From Bacteroidota bacterium (GTDB lineage Bacteria > Bacteroidota > Bacteroidia > Chitinophagales > LD1), in assembly GCA_018267365.1 (NCBI GenBank), contig JAFDYQ010000010.1, forward strand, positions 1 to 64,000: a DNA stretch of 64,000 nt. Direction: 5' to 3'. Position 1 is the stretch's first letter. Each line of letters opens with the position of its first letter. A model generated the notes under the pieces. It saw only the letters and a list, made by a program, of their open reading frames with translations. It had not been told where the DNA came from and did not search any database. A program made the position numbers and the translations under genes. Shown here piece after piece: positions 51,034 to 58,573 of this stretch.

Positions 51034-51315
51034 CTATATATCAAATTCAATATCGGAAGCGCTCAGGATATCGTGCAGCATCTTCTGTGATGGACCTGAG
51101 CCGCGGAACGCTAGTTCTGAGATACTCTCCGAGAGCTTCAGCTTAGCACCAAGGTACCCTTTCGCATAGGCTTTGAAAATCTCACTGTCCGGGTCCCTCA
51201 TGGCATCCTTAAACGCCATCATATCCATTTCCAGCATAGCGGCGCACTCTCCATGTTTCATGCCGGCAGCGCCCATTTTCTCCAGCATCTTCTTTTCGTC
51301 AGGCCTTAGTTGCAT
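51034..51315 (-). CDS. HTH protein, small-terminase-like
   Basis: 93 residues. KKMLEKMGAAGMKHGECAAML followed by MDMMAFKDAMRDP reads as an HTH, and FKAYAKGYLGAKLKLSESISE with GSGPSQKMLHDIL as the following helices. This order strongly recalls small terminase proteins and related Bacteroidota phage HTH proteins. Its place behind the PLD-like gene (17-base overlap) in the integrase unit is odd for a terminase subunit. A regulator is the alternative. Confidence 0.55.
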   Translation of the reverse strand: MQLRPDEKKMLEKMGAAGMKHGECAAMLEMDMMAFKDAMRDPDSEIFKAYAKGYLGAKLKLSESISELAFRGSGPSQKMLHDILSASDIEFDI

Positions 51316-51889
51316 TGATCTTCGCTTTTATATATTCTATTCGATAATTGGCTACGGTCGTATCGCAGGTGATCACACCCGCATCGCTTCTGGTATTGGC
51401 TGTGAGGTTGGCACTGCCGGTGATCACGACGCCCATCTGATCATTGCGCAGTACTACCAGCTTCGCGTGGGTCCGTATCGCTCCAATGCTGTCTGCATTG
51501 GCCCGCAGGATCTGCAAGGCATCGGCGTGGTTCACACCGGAGCGATAGTCCAGCAGCACGTGCAGCTCGCGTATCAGCCCACGGCTTTTCATAGAGGCTA
51601 TCATGTTCGCCTGGTACTCCTTGACTGCATACATGCAGAGGTACAGGTCAGCCGGTCCCGTCTGCCCGAGGCAGTACACCAGCAGGTCGTGCAGGTGCCA
51701 TCGTGCCTCTGTCATATAGTGGATGCTGTGTCCTGGTACCAGATCGCCCAGCTGCACGGCCATCTCTAGCCGCACATCCTCGTTTATAAATCTGTTGGCC
51801 TGGTCCTGATGGCTCAGCGCCTTGAGAGCCTCCCGCTCCTGGTCTAGTGTGTCTGGTTGTAGTAGCATATTACTTGTAGTCTGAGTCAA
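51299..51889 (-). CDS. Phospholipase D-like protein with one HKD motif
   Basis: 196 residues. The C-terminal half has THAKLVVL, then GVVITGSANLTANTRSDAG, the single H-x-K-x(n)-GSxN signature of short PLD-superfamily nucleases that act as dimers. The N-terminal half is helical. Substrate may be DNA or phospholipid. It starts inside the end of the integrase gene (20-base overlap), so lysogenic expression of both is coupled. A defence or superinfection-exclusion role is likely from this setting but is inferred. Confidence 0.75.
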   Translation of the reverse strand: MTQTTSNMLLQPDTLDQEREALKALSHQDQANRFINEDVRLEMAVQLGDLVPGHSIHYMTEARWHLHDLLVYCLGQTGPADLYLCMYAVKEYQANMIASMKSRGLIRELHVLLDYRSGVNHADALQILRANADSIGAIRTHAKLVVLRNDQMGVVITGSANLTANTRSDAGVITCDTTVANYRIEYIKAKINATKA

Positions 51890-53033
51890 ATACTTTCATC
51901 TCCCGGTCTATCCGGTCGTCGATCATTCCCACATACCTCATGGTCGTCTCTATCTTGCTGTGGCAGAGTATCCGCTGGAGTACTTCCACACTGCCGCCTC
52001 TCCTGATGAACGTCGTCGCGAATGTATGCCGGCCCATGTGGAAGTGCAGCTTTGGGTTGATGTGCAGCTCATTTGCCACTATCTTGAGGTGATCGTTCAC
52101 GGTCTGATCGGCTTTCATCGTTTGCCCGGTGTCGAGATATACCAACGCCTCTTTGGCCAGCCGTTGCGCCACAGCGGACAGCTCAAATTTTACCTTTTTC
52201 TCCATGCGCGCCGTCTTCAGAGGTGTATATTCTAGTTTGATACCCTTCACCCATGACCGGTTAAATAATTTGACGTCAGCCAGGCGCATGCCGGTGAAGC
52301 AGCTGAGCAGGAAGAATAGGACGGATGAATACAGATAGTCCGGGATCAGCCTGTCATCATGGCATTTCAGCAAAAGCTTCAGCTCTTCTTCTTTCAGCGA
52401 CTCTCTGGTCTGTAGTTCTTCCGGGATCTTCACCTTATCGAATGGGTCAGATATGTTCGCCTGGGTGTGCTCTATGGCCATCAGGATGTAAGTGTGCAGC
52501 ACCTTGAGAGCCGTGCGACGCGAGTTCACATTATTGCCCAGTCGCATCAGGTAGGCTTCATAGGAATCTATCAGATCCTTGCTGATCTGGTCAATGGTAA
52601 CCTTGCTGGCAAATCTCTTGAACTTCATGGCCAGAGACAGATGCGTCTTGTGTGTGGCCTTGCTGATCACACCGTTGCTATACCGCCTTTCTACCTGGCT
52701 GATGAAGAAGTCTGTGAAGTTATCGCCAAACAGCAGGTAGAACTTATCTCGGAAGATCCGCTTAGATAGCGTCAGGCCTGCCCGGTTCGCATCACGGTGT
52801 ATCTCCTTCGCTTTGCTGACAGCGATATCAATGATATCGTTGGTCAGGTCCGCATCCTTATGCTTTGGCTTGCATTGCTGCCGGTCAGGATCCCAGAGGC
52901 TCACATCCACTTTTACGCTCAGGGGGATGAAGTCACGCTCCTTATTCACGAATACCTGCAGATACAGTGGAGCCTCTCCACGGATATTGATGGCGTCCTT
53001 ACGGTACACGATACTATACGTCACAGAGTTCAT
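51870..53033 (-). CDS. int: Tyrosine integrase
   Basis: 387 residues from ATG 53033; the frame is open to 53114 but MNSVTYSIVYRKD is the normal start of the Bacteroidota integrase N-domain (Arm-binding, YSIVYRKDAINIRGEAPLYLQV). A SAM-like core-binding domain is followed by the catalytic domain with Arg in FTGMRLADV, His332 and Arg335 in HMGRH, His358 in CHSK and the nucleophile Tyr367 in TTMRYVG. All catalytic residues are present. It lies 125 bases from attR, transcribed away from it. Confidence 0.94.
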   Translation of the reverse strand: MNSVTYSIVYRKDAINIRGEAPLYLQVFVNKERDFIPLSVKVDVSLWDPDRQQCKPKHKDADLTNDIIDIAVSKAKEIHRDANRAGLTLSKRIFRDKFYLLFGDNFTDFFISQVERRYSNGVISKATHKTHLSLAMKFKRFASKVTIDQISKDLIDSYEAYLMRLGNNVNSRRTALKVLHTYILMAIEHTQANISDPFDKVKIPEELQTRESLKEEELKLLLKCHDDRLIPDYLYSSVLFFLLSCFTGMRLADVKLFNRSWVKGIKLEYTPLKTARMEKKVKFELSAVAQRLAKEALVYLDTGQTMKADQTVNDHLKIVANELHINPKLHFHMGRHTFATTFIRRGGSVEVLQRILCHSKIETTMRYVGMIDDRIDREMKVFDSDYK

Positions 53034-53087
53034 AGCTGTGTGACGTTTGGCGAAGAAATATGCCCCTGACGGACTGGTCTGTGACGT
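53018..53087. repeat. TGTGACGT sites upstream of int
   Basis: TGTGACGT occurs at 53039-53046 and 53080-53087 and inverted at 53018-53025. The outer two share 11 bases, TCTGTGACGTA, in opposite orientation. They may be arm-type integrase sites or autoregulatory operators. They bracket the int start, favouring ATG 53033 over 53114. Confidence 0.5.
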
Positions 53088-53105
53088 AAGTGCCATAAAT
53101 AAAAA

Positions 53106-53140
53106 AGCCGGCAACCGTTGATTATCAACGATTGTCGGCT
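53106..53140 (-). terminator. Phage-supplied terminator behind tRNA-Lys
   Basis: Arms of 17 bases with one mismatch and one G-T pair (AGCCGGCAACCGTTGAT, 53106-53122, and 53124-53140). On the minus strand it is followed by TTTTTTATTTATGG. It lies inside the prophage between attR and int and would end the tRNA transcript where the host terminator was cut off. Confidence 0.75.
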
Positions 53141-53156
53141 ATCTGATTGGTGTTTC

Positions 53157-53172
53157 TGTGTTCCCGTCGGGA
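53157..53172. repeat. attR core
   Basis: TGTGTTCCCGTCGGGA, identical to attL at 12313-12328, covering the 3' end of the tRNA-Lys gene. The phage copy restores the full gene. Confidence 0.9.
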
Positions 53173-53231
53173 TTCGAACCCGAGACCCATACATTAAAAG
53201 TGTATTGCTCTACCAGCTGAGCTACGGAAAC
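53159..53231 (-). tRNA. tRNA-Lys (TTT)
   Basis: 73 bases on the minus strand. Acceptor GTTTCCG pairs with CGGGAAC (one G-T), D-arm GCTCAGCTGGTAGAGC, anticodon stem ATACA/TGTAT with loop CTTTTAA (anticodon TTT), T-loop GGTTCGAATCC, discriminator A. CCA is not encoded. It is intact and remains the only tRNA in the window. Confidence 0.96.
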
Positions 53232-53253
53232 GACCTGCTTTTTAAAGCGGTTG

Positions 53254-53261
53254 CAAATATA
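53254..53261 (-). promoter_or_regulatory. tRNA-Lys promoter -7 box
   Basis: TATATTTG on the minus strand, 22 bases before the mature tRNA 5' end, a full -7 match. No good TTTG was seen at the -33 place. Confidence 0.5.
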
Positions 53262-53300
53262 TGATCTTAAACAGGATTTTATAGTCCCTGTGGACATTTT

Positions 53301-53828
53301 TTATTTTTTGTCGAAAAGCACGCCATCCGCGAGAAAGGTCAATGACACCTCAGGCTGCGTGATGGCTGAGATCTCTTTCTTTGACTTGCCTGCATCCTCG
53401 GCGTAGTGCTTCAGCATAGCTACAGAGGTGGTGTCGTAGCGTGCGGTACCGTGCAGGTAGGCAGTCTGGTTTTCGCAGTCGCGCGGTACGAAAAACGCAT
53501 AATCTTTGAAGCGCACCCTCATTGTTCCGCCTTTGCCATCGGCTACCTCCATCCAGCAGCCTTTCATTTTGCATACGCTGTTCACCTTGCCGGAGATCTT
53601 CACATTTTTCTTTTCACTTACATTTTGTTCCTTCATCTCTTTCTCCAGTTGTGCTACGGTCATAGCCTTATCCTTAGTGATCACAGCCCCGTAGCCACCG
53701 GCAGCGTTAGGGTTAGTGAGAGACTTGTATTTCGATTCTTTGGCCGGGTCGCAGGTCTGGCCCTTCTGAGCATAGGTGCAGCCTGTAGTGAGCAGCGCTG
53801 CGGATAGGAGGATCGCTATTTTTTTCAT
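53301..53828 (-). CDS. DUF4920 lipoprotein
   Basis: 175 residues with lipobox LTTGC (Cys17). The domain shows VKISGKVNSVCKMKGCWMEVADG with its two cysteines and MRVRFKDYAFFVPRDCE, diagnostic of DUF4920, a beta-barrel-like (OB) fold. Placed in the periplasm or outer membrane. Function unknown; the domain resembles ligand- or metal-binding OB proteins. Confidence 0.85.
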   Translation of the reverse strand: MKKIAILLSAALLTTGCTYAQKGQTCDPAKESKYKSLTNPNAAGGYGAVITKDKAMTVAQLEKEMKEQNVSEKKNVKISGKVNSVCKMKGCWMEVADGKGGTMRVRFKDYAFFVPRDCENQTAYLHGTARYDTTSVAMLKHYAEDAGKSKKEISAITQPEVSLTFLADGVLFDKK

Positions 53829-53845
53829 TTTTTGTATGGAGGTGT

Positions 53846-55075
53846 TTATGAGAATAACAGTTTGAAATAAAACCTTGGGTCCTTGAGCCGGGCGCGGAGA
53901 TCGAGGTCTTCAAACATGGCCATGATCGTCTCGCGCAGCACAGCATTACCGTTAGCTTTACGCACTACAAAGTTAAAAATCGATGGATAATTCACCAACT
54001 GCTGCATGCGGTAGCTGAGCAGCAGTTCACTCCACAGACGGTCATACCCAGCTTTATCGTATTGCTGCATCGTAGCGGCATCAAATTTTTGCGTAGCGAT
54101 GCAGCGCGAAACCTGCTGTGCAGCCAGCATGCCACTCATCATAGCATTGCCTATCCCCTCGCCTGTAAATGGGTCTATGAGCATAGCAGCATCGCCCACC
54201 AGCATATAGTGATCTCCTGATAGCGGTCGCTTCTTGCTACCCAACGGCAGGCCATGAAGCTTTACATCGCCTATCATTTCTGCCTGCTCAAAACGCATTC
54301 TCACCGCAGGGTGAGACGTGATGATCTTTTCAAACTCCTTTTTTAGGTTCAGTTTTCTGTCACTCATCACATCGGCCCGCATACCCACACCGATATTGGC
54401 ATAGCCATTCGGCAAAGGGAATATCCAGAAATAGCCGGGGAGGAATTCTTTCAGGAAGTGCAGCTCTATGAAATTCTGATGATCGAGGCCGGAGACGTTT
54501 TTGTAGTAGGCACGTAGTCCGAAGCAATTGTGCTCCGGCTCTACTCTGAGTCCTGCTATATCTTTGGTAAATGTAGAGCCTGCACCGTCTGCAGCTATGA
54601 TGATCTTAGCATCAAAAACTTCACCTGACTTTGAAATTGCCCTATAACCATTTTCAGATCGCTCGTATTGCCTGATCTCTACGTGCTCGCGTAGCGTAAT
54701 GAGAGGATGCTCCCGGACTTTCTCTATCAGCCATGCATCAAAGTCAACGCGCTTTGATATAAAGCCTGGAGGGGGAGTGCTTTCTCCTATATCCTTTCTG
54801 AAGGGTACTCGCAGCGTATCACCATTGGGCGCGACAAAAGTGACACCGTAAGAGCTGAGAAACTCACTGCGCAGCTCTAGTTGACTTACCAGAGCAGGAT
54901 CTAGCTTCTTGAGCACCTCTACCACCTTGCCACTGAGCGCATCTCCACAGATCTTATCACGAGGGAAAGAAGCTTTGTCTACGATAGTGCAGGGTATGCC
55001 GAGCTTTGCGAGAAAAAGGGCCGTAGTAGCACCGCCGGGACCTGCACCAAGTATCAGGATGTCAGTAGCTGCCAT
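53846..55075 (-). CDS. FAD-dependent geranylgeranyl-reductase-like oxidoreductase
   Basis: 409 residues. FAD-binding GAGPGG at 10-15, followed by the family block FPRDKICGDALSG (38-49) and the second nucleotide motif with LVGDAAMLIDPFTGEGIGNAM. This is the GGR/FixC-like group, which saturates isoprenoid chains such as menaquinone side chains. It abuts the DUF5723-like gene (1 base between). Exact substrate is unclear. Confidence 0.87.
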   Translation of the reverse strand: MAATDILILGAGPGGATTALFLAKLGIPCTIVDKASFPRDKICGDALSGKVVEVLKKLDPALVSQLELRSEFLSSYGVTFVAPNGDTLRVPFRKDIGESTPPPGFISKRVDFDAWLIEKVREHPLITLREHVEIRQYERSENGYRAISKSGEVFDAKIIIAADGAGSTFTKDIAGLRVEPEHNCFGLRAYYKNVSGLDHQNFIELHFLKEFLPGYFWIFPLPNGYANIGVGMRADVMSDRKLNLKKEFEKIITSHPAVRMRFEQAEMIGDVKLHGLPLGSKKRPLSGDHYMLVGDAAMLIDPFTGEGIGNAMMSGMLAAQQVSRCIATQKFDAATMQQYDKAGYDRLWSELLLSYRMQQLVNYPSIFNFVVRKANGNAVLRETIMAMFEDLDLRARLKDPRFYFKLLFS

Positions 55076-55076
55076 A

Positions 55077-56390
55077 TCAGAAGTGCGCCGCTACGCGGAA
55101 GTATGCAGATGATCCCGGGAAATACATGGGAAGGAGAGAACCTATAAGATTATTGCTGCCAATAATAAAGTCAAGATTCCTCCAGCGTTTGCCTACATCC
55201 ATACCGAGATTGAAAAGCGAGTAGCCACCGGCTCCTGCGCTGACAGATGTGGTCCAGTCGTGATCCAGCAGGAAAGCAGCTTTGACATAGCCATATGCAT
55301 AATAATTCTTCAGAAGGCGCGTATTGACAGATGCTGTGAGGATCATGCTATTCTTCTTCAGTTTCACCAGGTGCGAAAAGTTTACCTGGAAGATCGTAGG
55401 CAGATTGGTAGAGTAGGCGTTATTGCTCTTTTTAGGGCCCAATGTAGCCAGCACCGAATCAATCTTTATGCCGGAGAGATTGGTCAGATCAGGTATCACT
55501 ACACCATTATATCGGAAAGCCGTATCGCCCGTATAGTTGGTAGGGCGGCGGTTCCAGTTGATATAGCCGAGGTCCTGTACAGTCACACTCAGGCGCCACT
55601 TGTCGGTGTTGTAGCCCAGTTGCAGATCGGCAGAGAAACCTTTGCCATCGAGATCAAAAAAGCTCGACGCGCCGTTGTTAGCTTGATTGAATGTCATACT
55701 ATAGGCTACATCCAGGTATTCTCCGTACGGGGCAGTATAGAGGCTACCCCTTGGGTTTTTGACTTGCTGGTCGCTAAAGCCCTGCAGGAAGGATACATTG
55801 AGTCCTCCAAAAAAATGGCCATCAGATTTGCTCACACCTATGGAGTACTGATTGTACATCAGGTTCTCAAAGTTGATGTTGTTCAGGCTTGCCGTTTTGT
55901 CTTCGAAACGTTTATTGCCGTAAAACAATACCTCAAAGGCATCACGATCTGTGGAGAGAAATCGCATATTGCGATGATAATAGGATACGTATAGGGATAC
56001 GGATGGCTTCTTGAAGTAATGTTTGTATGCCAGACCTGCCTTCATTTCGTCTTCATACTTTATCATACGCGGAGCATAGCCGGCCACACGATCTCTGAGC
56101 GTCGTGGTGATCTCCTTGCCCGTGAGAAAAGCTCCCGCAAACGTAGTGACTATAGAATTTGAATTGACATGGAAGTCAAAGTCCAGTTGTATCTCATTGG
56201 CATCATAGCACTCTGATAGCAGAGGACTCAACGAGTGGTAGAGATGGTCATTGTGAAAGGTCGGCACCGGCGGTGTGACTTTCACACAGTGGCAGGCGGT
56301 ATCGGCTGCTTTTGTGGTAGTTGTATCTTGTGCAGATGCTGTAGAGGCCGATATGATGAGTAGGGTGAGGGCCGTATAAAAGTTTCTCAT
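55077..56390 (-). CDS. Outer membrane protein, DUF5723-like
   Basis: 437 residues with a signal peptide (MRNFYTALTLLIISASTASA), then amphipathic strands across the length and a C-terminal strand ending in AAHF, the barrel signature. The segment KHYFKKPSVSLYVSYYHRNM, then VSKSDGHFFGGL, fits DUF5723. It may form a porin-like barrel. A CHCVK motif near the N-terminus of the mature part is unusual. Probable cotranscription with the surface lipoprotein upstream. Confidence 0.75.
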   Translation of the reverse strand: MRNFYTALTLLIISASTASAQDTTTTKAADTACHCVKVTPPVPTFHNDHLYHSLSPLLSECYDANEIQLDFDFHVNSNSIVTTFAGAFLTGKEITTTLRDRVAGYAPRMIKYEDEMKAGLAYKHYFKKPSVSLYVSYYHRNMRFLSTDRDAFEVLFYGNKRFEDKTASLNNINFENLMYNQYSIGVSKSDGHFFGGLNVSFLQGFSDQQVKNPRGSLYTAPYGEYLDVAYSMTFNQANNGASSFFDLDGKGFSADLQLGYNTDKWRLSVTVQDLGYINWNRRPTNYTGDTAFRYNGVVIPDLTNLSGIKIDSVLATLGPKKSNNAYSTNLPTIFQVNFSHLVKLKKNSMILTASVNTRLLKNYYAYGYVKAAFLLDHDWTTSVSAGAGGYSLFNLGMDVGKRWRNLDFIIGSNNLIGSLLPMYFPGSSAYFRVAAHF

Positions 56391-56407
56391 GCTGTGGTCC
56401 CGCTGCG

Positions 56408-58522
56408 TTAGAATTTGACTTTGTAATTGAAATCGCCCGTGATCGTAGCGTTGATATTGTAGTCGCTGTATATCTTCAGGTATTGTCCATTGCAGGTCGC
56501 ATTGCTGGCTCGTGTATTGAAGACCACCGTCATAATAGCATGCTTAGAGAATCGCAACCTGTCTATCACTTCTGCGCTGGCATTGACATTGATCATAGAT
56601 TTTTTGGACTCAGTAGCACGGCAGGAGCTATTGATGGGCGCAGCATCCACTTGTGCGTTATTGAGTAGCGTATCCAGTTTATTCCACGCGCTGTCGTAGG
56701 CTACGAGTGTGATATTAGACTGCAGCGGAAATTTATTGTACAGTATCACGTGCAATACGCCATCTTTGATGTTGGCCACATCTTTCTGACTGTAGCCCAG
56801 GCTAAAGTTGAAAGAATCACGCAGAGTGAGATTATTGGCTATCAGGCTTAGTGGCAGATTGATATCCAGATTGACCTTCATCCGGCTATCTATATAGGCA
56901 AAGTCATCATAAGTGCCGCGATTGCCATTGGGGTTGGTCTGTATTTTGACATCATACGCTATCTGGTTGGGCAGATTGCTGATAAAGTCCGCAATGTTTG
57001 AAGTTGTACTATTAATGTTAAAGGTCGTAGTGTGCGGCGTAAGCGGGAAATCTGTAGCTTTATTGACGTATAGCTGTCTGCCTATCACCGGGCTGGATGA
57101 GTGGTCTGCCAGCGATACGGAGGTGCCATTGCTATTGATACCGGTTAGGCTGTTGATCTTTACCTGTCCATCCACGCCTATGCCATTTTCCACTGAGACT
57201 GACAGTGATGCTTTGTCAAACTTCAGCGCATCAGAAGTGTTTCCCGCAAAAAGGTCAGCAATAGAGAATGGAGAAGTTCCCGTATAGCTGATTGTGTCTT
57301 TTCCCGCATAGCCTTTGATGTAGCGTGGCTTGATATTGCGGAGGAAGTATTGTATGTGGATGCTGTCGCTACTGGTGATATGAGTCTGCTGACCTGTTGA
57401 ATCAATATGCGCCTTTATAATCTGAGTATAAGTATTAAACTTTGTGCCATTCGAGCCGGTTAGATTAATGGAATAACCGGTTAGATCATAAGATTGGGTT
57501 ATGGAAGATAAATTGTTTCCCTGTGCAGCAGGAATGTCAGAGGTAGCGATCAGTGGTTGTCCGCTCTTGTTATAAGCTCCTTGCATCTGATATGTCAATC
57601 TGATCGGTTGTTGGATGGCACTGCTGATCTGCACATCCAAAGTTCCTTCTTTACAATCAATATAAGTAAACTTTCTCGGGGCAATGTTTTGAGTGAGTTC
57701 TTGATCCAACGAGATAAGATCCTGAGCAGGGAAAACCGCTACAGCATCACTTACGTGCAAATTATCGATATAAGCTCCGATACCTATATAATTCGATGTG
57801 TCTATCAAAACTGAATTTCCCCGGCTACCAGGCGTTGAAAAACTTGTGATTCGAACAGCGAGGTTAGATTCAATAGTGACATTTTGAAGCTGATATCCTA
57901 AGTATCCTGAAGCTCCTCCAGGAATGCTATCATAATGCCCCGTAAGAATTACATTGTTGGCATTGACATTGCGTAATTCAAAATTTACATCAGTAATAGT
58001 GATAGGGAGTCTATTATCAACATTGAAGGTTAAACGAGCATTTGAGAAGGTAGCGGTTTGAAAATAGCTTGCTGCGGAAAAGTAGAATGGAGTTAATGTT
58101 AACCCTGACAGAGCCGGTAGATTATTATAGGTTCCGTTCTCATTGATAAGTGTTTGGCCAATGACTCCATTACCAGAAGCAATTAAATTTTGGGCCATGG
58201 CACCTAAGGATATCTTATAGTATATGCTCACATTAGGTAGTCCCAAAGAGTCGATGGTATATTTTTGACCTATGGAAGTATCGGGAATATGAATGTATTG
58301 ATCCGCCAAGTTTAGCTCATATACTGTATTGGAGTACACAATAGAAAGAGTACTATCTGAGTTGGTTTGTAAAATAGTGTCCTTAACAAGATTAGCAAGA
58401 GTTACGTTGGTAGTAGCTAAGGGTGCGACAAGACCCGTATCCCAACCGGTTCCATCTCTTTTGCAGGACGTAGAAAGCGCTAGAAGTAGTACAAATCCCA
58501 GTGTTCTAATAGACTTTTGCAT
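56408..58522 (-). CDS. Large surface lipoprotein, unknown
   Basis: 704 residues from ATG 58522; the signal MQKSIRTLGFVLLLALSTSC has Cys20 followed by KRDG. The rest is beta-rich, Asn/Thr/Ser-rich repeats with no known domain. Large proteins of this kind are usually exported to the cell surface. Its 5' half (from about 57400) is visibly more AT-rich than the neighbouring genes. It is 17 bases from the barrel gene downstream, and the pair may form one surface complex. Confidence 0.68.
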   Translation of the reverse strand: MQKSIRTLGFVLLLALSTSCKRDGTGWDTGLVAPLATTNVTLANLVKDTILQTNSDSTLSIVYSNTVYELNLADQYIHIPDTSIGQKYTIDSLGLPNVSIYYKISLGAMAQNLIASGNGVIGQTLINENGTYNNLPALSGLTLTPFYFSAASYFQTATFSNARLTFNVDNRLPITITDVNFELRNVNANNVILTGHYDSIPGGASGYLGYQLQNVTIESNLAVRITSFSTPGSRGNSVLIDTSNYIGIGAYIDNLHVSDAVAVFPAQDLISLDQELTQNIAPRKFTYIDCKEGTLDVQISSAIQQPIRLTYQMQGAYNKSGQPLIATSDIPAAQGNNLSSITQSYDLTGYSINLTGSNGTKFNTYTQIIKAHIDSTGQQTHITSSDSIHIQYFLRNIKPRYIKGYAGKDTISYTGTSPFSIADLFAGNTSDALKFDKASLSVSVENGIGVDGQVKINSLTGINSNGTSVSLADHSSSPVIGRQLYVNKATDFPLTPHTTTFNINSTTSNIADFISNLPNQIAYDVKIQTNPNGNRGTYDDFAYIDSRMKVNLDINLPLSLIANNLTLRDSFNFSLGYSQKDVANIKDGVLHVILYNKFPLQSNITLVAYDSAWNKLDTLLNNAQVDAAPINSSCRATESKKSMINVNASAEVIDRLRFSKHAIMTVVFNTRASNATCNGQYLKIYSDYNINATITGDFNYKVKF

Positions 58523-58573
58523 TAAATAAGCTGTATTGCGCAAATTAATGATTTTTACTTTAACTTCTAGCTA

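Larger units (their letters stand above)
12313..53172. mobile_element. Complete siphovirus-like prophage integrated in tRNA-Lys
   Basis: A 40.86 kb element bounded by a 16-bp direct repeat that equals the 3' end of the tRNA-Lys gene. It carries in order a repressor with divergent Cro-like gene, early genes, primase-helicase with an iteron array, prohead protease, major capsid, portal, lysis genes, tail genes with a long tape measure, terminase on the opposite strand, an antirestriction-like module and a tyrosine integrase beside the tRNA. Every key module is intact, with no broken structural gene seen. The long tape measure and lack of a contractile sheath gene indicate a long flexible tail. 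Confidence 0.93.
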
